64,000 nucleotides of DNA from Elusimicrobiota bacterium (GTDB lineage Bacteria > Elusimicrobiota > Elusimicrobia > FEN-1173), in the NCBI GenBank assembly GCA_016721625.1, contig JADKHR010000001.1, positions 62,001 through 126,000 on the forward strand, written 5' to 3'. The position numbers and the translations under genes are program-made. Numbering within the stretch: the first letter of the stretch is position 1; every line of letters starts with the position of its first letter. Shown here piece by piece: positions 7,599 to 16,800 of this stretch. The notes beneath the pieces are model-generated. The model had not been told where the DNA came from. It searched no databases and saw only the letters and a list, made by a program, of their open reading frames with translations.

Positions 7599-8488
7599 CA
7601 AACCGAGGTCCTTTGAACTTTTTGCAGACGCTCTTCGATATTCGGCGGGAAAATAAACCCATGTTTCCGCCCGCTTCCCTGGCTCCGAAGCCGCCGGTCC
7701 GGCGGGGGATTTTCCTCCTCCCGGCCTTGCTGACTTTAACGAACATGGGGTTCGGTTTTTATTCCATCGTCAAATCCGTGAACCAAGAATTCAGCGCGGC
7801 GGCCACGGCCATCCTTCTGGGTCAGGTTTTTGACATCCTGGACGGGCTGGTGGCCCGGCTCACCCATACCTCCAGCCGGTTCGGCATTGAGCTGGATTCT
7901 TTGGCGGATTGGATGACCTTTTCCATCGCCCCCAGCTTCTTGATGTACGAGTTGGTCTTGAAGAACAACAAGTCCTGGGGCTTCGCCATCGCGTTGTTAT
8001 TTATCATCTGTGGAGCTTTGCGGCTGGCCCGGTTCAACCTCAAGGCCCAGATGGGGGAACCTTCCTCGGGGTTTTTCACGGGCCTGCCGACCCCCGCCGC
8101 CGGCGGCGTGCTGGCTATTTTCGCCCTGCTGTATGATATCCAGGAGATCGGAAAACCCATTCGAAGCCTGCGTTTGGTGATGAGCCAGGTGCCGGTATTC
8201 TTCGAGGTGGTGCCCGCCATCATGCTGTTGCTGTCCCTCCTGATGGTGTCCGACGTTCATTACGCCAAATTTAGGGTGCAGAACCTCCTGCGGCCCCGGG
8301 GCTTGCGGGCGTTGGTTATTACCGTTTTGGCCATGCTCATGATCTGGGTGTATCCGCAGAACATGATTTTGATTCTGTACGTGTCTTACATCGGGTGGGG
8401 GCTCGTGGGCTATTTTCTGGTCCCCTCCCGGCGGAGAGAGACCTCCGTTCGGACCAAAGACGACCCGCTGGACAGCTACGGAAAATAG
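7595..8488 (+). CDS. pssA: CDP-diacylglycerol--serine O-phosphatidyltransferase
   Basis: PssA joins CDP-diacylglycerol and serine into phosphatidylserine, the substrate of the upstream Psd. The CDP-alcohol phosphotransferase signature is complete: DGLVARLTHTSSRFG followed by IELDSLAD, which matches DG-x2-AR-x8-G-x3-D-x3-D. Multiple transmembrane helices follow (for example GFAIALLFIICGALRLA and LRALVITVLAMLMIWVYP). GTG at 7595 overlaps the psd stop (GTGA); an ATG at 7661 is an alternative. About 298 aa is normal. leuA starts on the next base after the stop. Confidence 0.9.
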   Translation: MTNRGPLNFLQTLFDIRRENKPMFPPASLAPKPPVRRGIFLLPALLTLTNMGFGFYSIVKSVNQEFSAAATAILLGQVFDILDGLVARLTHTSSRFGIELDSLADWMTFSIAPSFLMYELVLKNNKSWGFAIALLFIICGALRLARFNLKAQMGEPSSGFFTGLPTPAAGGVLAIFALLYDIQEIGKPIRSLRLVMSQVPVFFEVVPAIMLLLSLLMVSDVHYAKFRVQNLLRPRGLRALVITVLAMLMIWVYPQNMILILYVSYIGWGLVGYFLVPSRRRETSVRTKDDPLDSYGK

Positions 8489-9568
8489 ATGCCCAAACCA
8501 GACCGCATCCTGATTTTTGACACCACCCTGCGCGACGGGGAACAGTCCCCGGGCGCCAGCTTGAACATCAAAGAAAAGTTACAGGCCGCCCGCCAATTGG
8601 CGGAGCTGGGCGTGGACGTCATCGAGGCGGGATTCCCCGTTTCGAGCCCCGGCGATTTCGAGGCCGTCAAAACCGTGGCCAAAGAAATCCGCGGCCCCCA
8701 GATTTGCGGTTTGGCGCGCGCGGTGAAAGGCGACATCGACGCCTGCTGGAACGCGGTGAAGGTCGCCCAACACCCCCGCATACATACGTTTATCGCGACC
8801 TCGGACCTGCACATGGAGCAGAAGCTCCATATGTCCCGCCAACAGGTGTTGGACCGGGCCGTCGAAACCGTTCGCTACGCGAAAAAGTTGACCGAGAACG
8901 TGGAGTTCTCGGCCGAAGACGCCGTGCGGTCGGATTTTGATTATCTTTGCCGCGTCATCGAAGCCGTCATCGACGCCGGGGCCACGACGGTGAACATTCC
9001 CGACACCGTGGGGTATTCCATCCCCTCGGAATGGGGGGAGAAGATCCGAAGCCTCATCGCCCGGGTTTCCAACATCAAAAAAGCGGTCGTGAGCGTCCAT
9101 TGCCACAACGATCTGGGGTTGGCCGTAGCCAACTCCCTGGCGGCCGTGCAACAGGGCGCTCGGCAAGTGGAATGCACCGTGAACGGGATCGGCGAACGAG
9201 CCGGAAACGCCTCCTTGGAGGAGATCGTGATGGCCCTCCGGACCCGGAAGGATCTCTTCCGCTTAACCACCGGCGTGAACGCCAAGGAAATCGCCCGGTC
9301 CAGCCGGTTGATCTCGAAACTGACCGGCATTCCGGTTCAGCCCAACAAGGCCGTGGTGGGGGCCAACGCTTTCGCCCATTCCTCCGGCATCCATCAGGAC
9401 GGCGTGTTGAAGTCCCGCACCACCTACGAGATCATGAGCCCCGCGGACGTGGGCGTGGAAGAAAGCGCCCTGCTCCTGACCGCCCGGTCGGGGCGGAACG
9501 GGATCAGCAACCGGCTGAAACATCTGGGGCACGTTCTCCCAGCGGCGCAGATGGACATCCTGTTTTAA
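8489..9568 (+). CDS. leuA: 2-Isopropylmalate synthase, catalytic part (ends at an in-frame TAA)
   Basis: LeuA condenses acetyl-CoA and 2-ketoisovalerate, committing carbon to leucine. The TIM-barrel has FDTTLRDGEQSPGASLN, the HCHNDLGLAVANSLAA metal motif, NGIGERAGNASLEE and the linker HSSGIHQDGVLKSRTTYE. The frame stops at TAA 9566-9568 just after QMDILF. The same frame continues directly with KFKTLADKKKYVFDDDL, the usual link to the regulatory domain. The stop therefore replaces a lysine codon (TTT AAA AAA seen as TTT TAA AAA), either by a substitution or by paired errors in the T and A runs. The catalytic part is intact and could function without leucine feedback. Confidence 0.9.
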   Translation: MPKPDRILIFDTTLRDGEQSPGASLNIKEKLQAARQLAELGVDVIEAGFPVSSPGDFEAVKTVAKEIRGPQICGLARAVKGDIDACWNAVKVAQHPRIHTFIATSDLHMEQKLHMSRQQVLDRAVETVRYAKKLTENVEFSAEDAVRSDFDYLCRVIEAVIDAGATTVNIPDTVGYSIPSEWGEKIRSLIARVSNIKKAVVSVHCHNDLGLAVANSLAAVQQGARQVECTVNGIGERAGNASLEEIVMALRTRKDLFRLTTGVNAKEIARSSRLISKLTGIPVQPNKAVVGANAFAHSSGIHQDGVLKSRTTYEIMSPADVGVEESALLLTARSGRNGISNRLKHLGHVLPAAQMDILF

Positions 9569-9580
9569 AAATTTAAGACG

Positions 9581-10042
9581 TTGGCGGACAAGAAGAAATA
9601 CGTGTTCGACGACGATCTCCTGGCGCTCCTGGACCAGGAAGGGCGGGAAAAGGCGGGCGAAGTCTACCACCTGGAATATCTGAACACCACCTCCGGGACG
9701 GGGATCGTGCCCACGGCGACCCTCCGCTTGAAAAAAGAGGGGAAGATTTTTCAGGAAGCCTCCTGCGGCGACGGGCCCGTGGACGCGGCCTATCGGGCCA
9801 TCGATAAGATCACGGGGCTACGCCCGGAATTGAAGGAATACGCTCTTCGATCGGTGTCCTCCGGAACGGACGCCCAGGGAGAAGTGTTGGTTCGGGTGGA
9901 GGACAAAGGGTTGGTGGTTTCCGGCCAGGGGACCTCGACCGACATCGTGGAAGCCAGCGCCAAGGCTTATTTGAACGCCGTGAATAAAATTATTTCCGCT
10001 CGGGCCGCCGGACGGCCGCTCGTGGCGAAGAAGGGGATGTGA
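9581..10042 (+). CDS. leuA: 2-Isopropylmalate synthase, C-terminal regulatory domain
   Basis: This is the LeuA dimer/regulatory (LeuA allosteric) domain, in the same frame as the catalytic part and separated from it only by the TAA at 9566. It shows LEYLNTTSGTGIVPTATLRL, EASCGDGPVDAAYRAIDKITG and GQGTSTDIVEASAKAYLNAVNKI, all typical of the leucine-binding domain. The nominal TTG at 9581 has no ribosome site, so it is most simply the rest of one ~517-aa LeuA. The stop overlaps the leuC start (TGATG). Confidence 0.88.
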   Translation: MADKKKYVFDDDLLALLDQEGREKAGEVYHLEYLNTTSGTGIVPTATLRLKKEGKIFQEASCGDGPVDAAYRAIDKITGLRPELKEYALRSVSSGTDAQGEVLVRVEDKGLVVSGQGTSTDIVEASAKAYLNAVNKIISARAAGRPLVAKKGM

Positions 10043-11442
10043 TGGGAAAAACACTGCTCGACAAAGTTTGGGACCTGCACCGGGTCCGGGAACTGCCCAA
10101 CGGGCAAACCCAGTTGTTCATCGGTCTTCACCTCATCCACGAGGTCACGAGCCCGCAAGCCTTTCAGATGCTCCGGGAGAAGGGCCTTCCCGTCGCTTTT
10201 CCGGATCGCACCTTCGCCACGGCGGATCACATTATCCCGACGGAAAATCAAGCTCGCCCCTTCGCGGACGGGTTGGCGGAAGAAATGATGGCGGCGCTGG
10301 AAACCAACTGCCGGCAATTCGGAATCAAGTATTTTGACTTCAAATCGGGCGAGCAGGGCATCGTCCACGTCGTCGGGCCGGAGCAGGGGCTCACCCAGCC
10401 CGGCCTGACCGTCGTCTGCGGCGACAGCCACACCTCGACCCACGGCGCTTTCGGCGCCATCGCCTTCGGCGTGGGCACGACCCAGATCCGGGACATTTTG
10501 GCCACCCAGACCTTGGCGCTTTCGCGGCCCAAGGTGCGGCGCATTCGCGTTTCGGGGAATCTGGCGAAAGGCGTCTATGCCAAGGACGTGATTTTGGCCG
10601 TGATCCGTCAGTTGGGAGTGAAGGGCGGGATCGGTTACGCCTACGAGTTCGCCGGGGACGCCGTCGCCCGCATGACCATGGAAGAACGGCTCACCGTCTG
10701 CAACATGGCCATCGAGGGCGGCGCCCGGGTGGGTTACATCAATCCGGATTCTACCACCGTGGGATTTCTGCGGGGCCGGCCGCACGTTCCCGCGGGACCC
10801 GCTTTTGACAAGGCCTCGGCCTGGTGGCTTTCCATGGCTTCCGACGCCGACGCCTCTTTCTCGGACGAAGTGGCCCTGGACGGGGGCGCTCTGGAGCCCC
10901 AGATCGCTTGGGGCATCAACCCGGGCCAGACCGTGGGGGTTTCCGAAAATCTGCCTCAACCCGGGGCGTTGCTCGGGGGAGAGCGGGCGAGTTTGGAAGA
11001 GGCTTATCGCTTCACCTCCTTTGAGCCTGGAAAACCGGTGCGGGACATCGCCATCAACGTGGCGTTCATCGGATCCTGCACCAACGGGCGCATGTCGGAC
11101 CTTCGGGAAGCGGCCAAAATCGCCCGGGGGCGCCAGGTGGCCAAAGGGGTACGCGCCTTGGTCGTGCCGGGGTCCCAGAAGGTTCAACGCCAGGCGGAGT
11201 CGGAAGGCCTGCATGAGCTTTTTCGAGCCGCCGGGTTTGAATGGAGGAACGCGGGTTGTTCCATGTGCTTGGCCATGAACCCGGACAAGCTGAAGGGGCG
11301 CGAGGTCAGCGCTTCCAGTTCCAACCGCAATTTCATCGGTCGACAGGGAAGCGCCACGGGGCGGACCCTGCTCATGAGTCCGGCCATGGTGGCCGCCGCG
11401 GCTATCCGCGGCCGCGTGGCCGATGTTCGGGAGATGCTATGA
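10042..11442 (+). CDS. leuC: 3-Isopropylmalate dehydratase, large subunit
   Basis: LeuC and LeuD form the [4Fe-4S] isomerase that converts 2- to 3-isopropylmalate, and also citramalate to 3-methylmalate in the CimA route. It shows VVCGDSHTSTHGAFGAIAFG, FIGSCTNGRMSDLREAA and GCSMCLAMNPD. These carry the three cluster cysteines (one in GSCTN, two in the CSMC motif) and the SSNRNFIGRQG substrate loop. ATG at 10042 overlaps the leuA stop; a GTG immediately before is possible. At 466 aa it matches the bacterial long form. leuD begins within its stop codon. Confidence 0.94.
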   Translation: MGKTLLDKVWDLHRVRELPNGQTQLFIGLHLIHEVTSPQAFQMLREKGLPVAFPDRTFATADHIIPTENQARPFADGLAEEMMAALETNCRQFGIKYFDFKSGEQGIVHVVGPEQGLTQPGLTVVCGDSHTSTHGAFGAIAFGVGTTQIRDILATQTLALSRPKVRRIRVSGNLAKGVYAKDVILAVIRQLGVKGGIGYAYEFAGDAVARMTMEERLTVCNMAIEGGARVGYINPDSTTVGFLRGRPHVPAGPAFDKASAWWLSMASDADASFSDEVALDGGALEPQIAWGINPGQTVGVSENLPQPGALLGGERASLEEAYRFTSFEPGKPVRDIAINVAFIGSCTNGRMSDLREAAKIARGRQVAKGVRALVVPGSQKVQRQAESEGLHELFRAAGFEWRNAGCSMCLAMNPDKLKGREVSASSSNRNFIGRQGSATGRTLLMSPAMVAAAAIRGRVADVREML

Positions 11443-12056
11443 GCCTCGATTCCGTGATCCAACAAGTGAAAGGCCGGGCCGTCGCCGTACCGGGGGACGA
11501 CATCGACACCGATCGCATCATGCCGGCGCGTTATTTGCGTTGCGTGACCTTTGAGAACATCGGGGCGAACACCTTTCAGGACGAACGCTTCGATCCGAGC
11601 GGAAAACCCAAAGTTCATCCGTTCAACGATTCGAAACACCAGGGCGCCTCCGTCCTGGTGGTGAACAAAAATTTTGGTTGCGGGTCTTCCCGCGAGCACG
11701 CCCCCCAGGGGATCTTGCGTTGGGGGATCCGGGCCATCGTGGGCGAATCCTTTGCGGAGATTTTTGCCGGCAACTGCACCGCCATCGGGCTCCCCGTTTT
11801 CACGGCGGCGGAGGCGGACGTTCGCGCCCTGATGGCCTACGCGACGGAGCATCCCGAAGGGACGGTGGAGGTGAATCTGAAAGGGAAGGAAGCCCTGTTT
11901 GGCGGAAAGCGGATCCCGCTGGAAATGCGGGAGTCGGCCAGGGCGCTCTTCATGGAGGGGACCTGGGATTCCAGCGCCACCCTGTTTTCGGCCATGGCCG
12001 CCGTGCAAGAGACGGCGCGGAAACTTCCCTACCTCCACTGGGGTTCTCTTTCATAA
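11439..12056 (+). CDS. leuD: 3-Isopropylmalate dehydratase, small subunit
   Basis: LeuD is the swivelling partner of LeuC. The diagnostic motif NKNFGCGSSREHAPQGILRWGIRAIV is present, as is DDIDTDRIMPARYL near the N-terminus, which helps bind substrate. The ATG at 11439 overlaps the leuC stop (ATGA). The product is 205 aa, the usual size. Coupling with leuC is expected for equimolar subunits. Confidence 0.94.
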   Translation: MSLDSVIQQVKGRAVAVPGDDIDTDRIMPARYLRCVTFENIGANTFQDERFDPSGKPKVHPFNDSKHQGASVLVVNKNFGCGSSREHAPQGILRWGIRAIVGESFAEIFAGNCTAIGLPVFTAAEADVRALMAYATEHPEGTVEVNLKGKEALFGGKRIPLEMRESARALFMEGTWDSSATLFSAMAAVQETARKLPYLHWGSLS

Positions 12057-12089
12057 CCCGTGGGCCCTCCTTCGGAGGAAAAAAAAATT

Positions 12090-12449
12090 GTGCCCCGCTC
12101 CGATTGCCGAGCGGCGACGGATTTCGTGGTGGAAGTTTACCAGGAAGATGGAAAAACCCTGCGGGGCATTTCAAGGCTGTTGGATTTGTCCGTCAGCGGG
12201 GCGTGCGTGGAATCCACCAGCGAGTGGAACGAGGGGGAGGACGTCGTGATTCGCGTACTCTTGGATCAACGGAACCTTTTGGTTCTTCCCGCCCGCGTGA
12301 TTTGGAAACGTTTGTTCTCAAAGACCTCCCAATTCGGGTTGGTTTTTCGGGAATATCCGGCGGAAATTCACCAGGTGATTCAGACGTTCGTAGCGGATTT
12401 TGAGGCGCGGCTTCACCGCATGGCGCCGAAAGTTTTTTACAACGAGTAA
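12090..12449 (+). CDS. PilZ-like domain protein
   Basis: PilZ domains bind cyclic di-GMP through an RxxxR motif and a D/NxSxxG motif. Here an Arg-rich start (PRSDCRAATDF) is followed by LDLSVSGACVES, which fits DxSxxG, and then by a beta-rich stretch ending near FGLVFREYP. The exact RxxxR spacing is uncertain (R-SDC-R), so binding should be tested. GTG at 12090 is preferred, as GGAGG lies upstream at ~12075; GTG at 12060 would overlap nothing but lacks a site. It sits between leuD and leuB, an odd place for a signalling domain, and the window also encodes a GGDEF module. Confidence 0.65.
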   Translation: MPRSDCRAATDFVVEVYQEDGKTLRGISRLLDLSVSGACVESTSEWNEGEDVVIRVLLDQRNLLVLPARVIWKRLFSKTSQFGLVFREYPAEIHQVIQTFVADFEARLHRMAPKVFYNE

Positions 12450-12464
12450 TCCAGGAGGTCCCAC

Positions 12465-13403
12465 GTGAGTTCCGGAGTTCCCTCAAACAAAGCAAAATCG
12501 TCCTACAAAATCGCCGTGATGGGTGGCGACGGTACCGGCCCCGAAGTGGTCAACGAGGGGCTGAAAGTCCTCAAGGCCCTCGGAAAATCCCTCGGCATCA
12601 CCTTTGATTGGATCCCCTACGATTTGGGCGGAGAACGCTACAAGAAAACGGGGGAAATTCTTCCGGATTCGGCCCTGGCGGAACTGCGCAAAGTCGACGC
12701 CATTTACCTCGGCGCCATCGGCCATCCCGATGTGAAGCCTGGAATCTTGGAGAAAGGGCTCCTGCTCCGTCTCCGCTTTGAGCTGGACCAATACATCAAC
12801 CTCCGTCCCGTGAAACTCTACCCCAACGTGGCGACGCCGCTCAAAGACAAGGGGCCTGAACATATCGACTTCGTGGTGGTTCGGGAAAATACGGAGGGCC
12901 TCTACGTGGGCGCCGGCGGGTTTTTGAAAAAGGGAACGCCCGACGAAGTGGCCATCCAAGAATCCATCAACACGCGGAAAGGCGCGGAACGCTGTCTTCG
13001 CTACGCCTTTCAACTGACGCGGGAGCGCGCGAAAGGGAAAAAACTGACGCTCTGCGGAAAAACCAACGTTTTGACCTTCGCCTTCGACTTGTGGGAGCGG
13101 GCCTTTCACGAGGTGGCCAAGGACTTTAGCGATATCAAAACCGATTACGCCCACGTGGACGCCACCTGCATGTGGATGGTGAAAAACCCGGAATGGTTCG
13201 ACGTGATTGTCACCGACAACATGTTCGGGGACATCATCACCGACCTGGGGGCCATGATCCAGGGCGGCATGGGGATCGCGGCGCGGGCGGCAACATCAAC
13301 CCCGAGGGCGTTTCCATGTTCGAGCCCATCGGCGGTTCGGCTCCCAAATACACGGGCCAGAACGTCATCAACCCCTTGGCCGCCATTTGCGCCGGCGGCA
13401 TGA
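12465..13403 (+). CDS. leuB: 3-Isopropylmalate dehydrogenase, N-terminal part (frameshifted)
   Basis: LeuB oxidises and decarboxylates 3-isopropylmalate with NAD. The N-terminus (IAVMGGDGTGPEVVNEGLKVL), RLRFELDQYINLRPVKLYP (substrate arginines) and VVRENTEGLYVG fit the isocitrate/isopropylmalate dehydrogenase family. VTDNMFGDIITDLGAMIQGGMG holds the metal aspartates. The frame shifts at the GGG run 13285-13287 and ends falsely at 13403. An isocitrate dehydrogenase role cannot be excluded by sequence alone, but the leu operon context favours LeuB. GTG start with AGGAGG 6 nt upstream. Confidence 0.88.
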   Translation: MSSGVPSNKAKSSYKIAVMGGDGTGPEVVNEGLKVLKALGKSLGITFDWIPYDLGGERYKKTGEILPDSALAELRKVDAIYLGAIGHPDVKPGILEKGLLLRLRFELDQYINLRPVKLYPNVATPLKDKGPEHIDFVVVRENTEGLYVGAGGFLKKGTPDEVAIQESINTRKGAERCLRYAFQLTRERAKGKKLTLCGKTNVLTFAFDLWERAFHEVAKDFSDIKTDYAHVDATCMWMVKNPEWFDVIVTDNMFGDIITDLGAMIQGGMGIAARAATSTPRAFPCSSPSAVRLPNTRARTSSTPWPPFAPAA

Positions 13404-13555
13404 TGATGGACACCCTGGGCCAAAAAGAAGCCGCGCGCCGCGTCGAAGCCGCCGTGGTGAAACTGCTCCAATCCGGCAAGATGAAAAGCCAGGCCGCTGG
13501 AAAAATGGGCATGTCCACCACCGAAATCGGAGATTGGATCGCCGCCAACGTCTAG
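13286..13555 (+). CDS. leuB: 3-Isopropylmalate dehydrogenase, C-terminal part
   Basis: The frame resumes as GGNINPEGVSMFEPIGGSAPKY. It includes the family signature EPIGGSAPKYTGQNVINPLAAI, which contacts NAD and shapes cofactor choice. The inferred whole gene is 12465-13555, about 364 aa, the normal size. One G is missing relative to an open frame. A strong terminator follows 15 bp after the stop, marking the operon end. Confidence 0.88.
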   Translation, partial: GGNINPEGVSMFEPIGGSAPKYTGQNVINPLAAICAGGMMMDTLGQKEAARRVEAAVVKLLQSGKMKSQAAGKMGMSTTEIGDWIAANV

Positions 13556-13570
13556 AAAGGTTTGAGCGAA

Positions 13571-13610
13571 AGGCCCCGGGGGTGTCGGCCACCTCCGGGG
13601 CCTTTTTTTT
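13571..13610 (+). terminator. Rho-independent terminator of the ilv-leu operon
   Basis: AGGCCCCGG pairs with CCGGGGCCT, extended by a GGTG/CACC inner pairing, and is followed by eight T at 13603-13610. It lies 15 bp after the leuB stop and ends the ~10-kb operon. Confidence 0.9.
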
Positions 13611-13817
13611 GTCTGCTTGTGTGGCAGGTGAACTATTCGGAATGTCTTGAGGTGTTTCTACCCAGGGTCATGGTCGGTGACATCCGGGCTGATCTGGGCG
13701 TCATGTCCAGGCGAGGGGAAAATGGGTAAGACGAATACTGGCTTGGGTGTCACCGCTGACGTTTGCCTATTTACAATAATGTTACAAGTTCTAAAGGCGG
13801 AATTAAGGTTTCGGGGC

Positions 13818-13823
13818 TAGAAT
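13818..13823 (+). promoter_or_regulatory. Candidate -10 (TAGAAT) 7 nt before the giant-protein ATG
   Basis: GCTAGAAT is followed by 7 nt and then ATG 13831, with no Shine-Dalgarno site, a layout that would give leaderless mRNA. There is no good -35. The rest of 13611-13817 holds no gene that I can see. Confidence 0.35.
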
Positions 13824-13830
13824 GTAGGCA

Positions 13831-16800
13831 ATGAAAAACAGGAAAGGCGCATTCAATAGGCGGATTTTGGCGTCCGTGGTATCTCTTGTTTATTCTGTTG
13901 CCAACGTGGCGTTTTGCCATGCGGCGGAGACAAATTTTTGGTCCACCCGTCTCGCGGCGGCACGCCAGGCGGGGCCATCCCGTGGGGCCTCCGCTCCAAA
14001 AACGTCCGACGCTTTGATCCTCGCTCAATTGCCGGGCGGAGCTCGACTGGATTTCCCCGGGCCGATGGAGAGCTCGGTCGTTCCGACGGTGCCGCTGGAA
14101 CATTTGGTGGGCGGAAAAACCCCGGTTTTTGAAAGCGATCTTCCCCGCTGGTTGGCGGACGTTGTTGCTCCCTTCGGAAATATGAGGGACGTGTTTCTGT
14201 CCAAACAGCCGGGGGCTCCCCTCGTTATCCATATTCAGGACCTCCACGACTCGACGGAAGCGCAACGGAACATTGCCGGGCTGGTCGAGGCGCTTCAGGA
14301 CCAACGTGGTGTCAGTTTGGTGGGGTTGGAGGGCGCGCAAGGGGGGTTCGCGACGGAGGCCTTCCGGTCTTTCCCGGACGGCGACCTGACCAAGGCCGTG
14401 GCCGAGCATTTCATGGAGGAAGGCTATTTAGGCGGCCCAGAATTCGCAGGTATTACGGCGAAGCGGATGCCTCTCCTCTGGGGCGTTGAGGATTTGCGCG
14501 CTTACGAGGCGAACGTGGCGTCCGTCAAGGCGTCGGCAAAAAATATCCCGGAGGTCGAGGTCTTCCTGCGGGAAGCGAGACGGGTGATGGGGGAAGTGAA
14601 AAAACGCCGCTTGTCTCTGCCCCTCCTGGAATTTGACCGGCATCTGACGGGGTATCATTCCCGCACGGAGCCCTTGGGCTCCTATACCCGCTATCTCTTG
14701 CATCGCTCCCGGGTTCCGCCGGACAAGGTGCCGAACTTGATCCTTTTACGGGACGCTTTGGATTGGGAAGAAACCTTGGACTTCAAGAAAATCGAAGCGG
14801 AACGGGCCGCCTTGCTGAATCGGATGGTTGGCGGACTTTCAAAGGAAAACCTCGATCGTTTGGTGGCCCGGAGCGTCTTGTATCGGTTGGCCCGAATTTC
14901 TTACGGAGACTACTACCGGTTTCTACGGAGTCTTTGCGTTGAAAGCGGAATAAGGCTGGACGATTTCGATCAATTGAGCGCCTACGTTCGTTACGTTCTT
15001 TTGGCGGAACGCATCAACCGCAACAACCTCCTGCTGGAACTGAGCGGGCTGGAGCGCGAGGTTCAAGACGGTTTGGCCGTTACCCCGGAGGAAAAAGAGG
15101 TGGTGGGGGCGGCCCGCCATCTCGCTCTTTTGGAACGGTTGGTTCGGCATGCCTTTACCCCCGCCGACTGGGTTTATCACCTCTCTCATGAGGCGGACAT
15201 CCGGGGTGTCGGAAAGACGATCGTGAGTCTTGCCGAACAAACCGGGGTCCCGAACGACTTAAGCCCTCCCGCGCCGGAAACGCTTCAGCCCTTTGAGGAA
15301 TTCTGCCTGCAAGCCCTTGGCCGCAACGGGGCGTTGGTCCAAAACCTCCTTGATAAAATGAAAATGGAAAATCGCCCCACGGCTGTCTTGGTGGCCGGCG
15401 GGTTCCACACGGAGGGGCTCACCCAATTGTTCCGGCAAAAAGATGTGTCTTACGCGGTTGTCACCCCGAAAATCAACGCCACTTTGCCGGACGGAACCCG
15501 TTCCTTGGAACTTCTCGCCCGCGATCCCGCGCCCTTGGAAAAACTTTTCGCCGGGGAAACGCTGAACATCCCCACGCCTCGCATGATGGCGGAAGGGAAC
15601 GCTGGATTTGGACTGGTTAAGAAAATGTCCGTCTATTTTGGGGCGACCTTGCTGGCTCTTTTGGTGGCCGCCACCAACGTGGCGCCTTCGGCTCGGGCGA
15701 CGGAATCGGTGGAAGCGTTCCCTGGGATTACGCGGGTGGACGTTCGGAGGTCGGGGCCGTCCGAGGTTTTGTCCCGGTTCGAATTGGATAATGGAGCCTC
15801 GGTCCCTGTCCGATCTTTCGTTGGGGTCAAGGGCGCCGTTCCGCCTTTTGCACCGGTGGTCACCGCCACGTTCCAGGACCGGAGCGTGTCGCTGGCTCCA
15901 GCGATCGGCATTTCCTTTGAGGAACGACTCCGCGGGGCTTGGGAGGGAGCCCTTTCCTTTGCCGCGGGGGTCGGCACTTTGGTCCGCGGGCGCCGGGCCA
16001 AAACATCGACCGTGGGTTTGGATCTCTCGCCTTACGCGGCGGGAATCGATCCTTGGGGGTCCAAAGCGGAGGGCGATCAGGCGATTCTGAGTCTCGTTTC
16101 TTCCGAAGCATCCGACGGTTACGTTGCCTCCGGCGATTTTGATTTGACCGGGAACGTTAATCTTTCATTCGGGAAAACCACCATCGGATCGATCACGGAG
16201 AGCGAATCGGGGGACCTGTTGGCTTCCCAAGGGAGCTCCCTTTTCTGGGAAGAACGGGCGGTTCTGGCCGCTGCGGTGGGTTCGGTCGGCGGAAATATAT
16301 ACGCGGGGGCCGGCGGGGACGAATTCAGAATCGTGATCTCGGGGGCGGACGCCAAGGAACGGCTGGCGATAGCCACCGCTGACTTTAACGCGCATTTCGT
16401 CGGCCGGTACGCCTTTTTTCATCTGAGCCATCCCCATCCGGATGCAGAGGATGTCCAAACGGAACTGAAAGAAAAAGTTCGTTCTTTCGCGCAAAACCGC
16501 GCCACGGCGGAGGAATCCAATCCCACGTTTCGACTGGTCCGGTTCGGCGATGGATTTTCTTTGGTTCTCCGGCGAGAAGGGACAACGCCGCTCACTTCCC
16601 GGGGATTGCAGGACGCCCTGGGGTTAGAACGAGGCGTGCGGGAGCGAAAGGTGGAACGGCTTGGCTTAAGCCCCTTTACCGTTTCCATGGGAGCCGTGCC
16701 CGTCTCGATGGCGCGAGAGGCCTTGGCACTGGTCGGGGGGAATGAAGATGTTGCAGAGGTCGACCGACAGGTCCTTCCTGCGGAACTTATGGTTTGGGTC

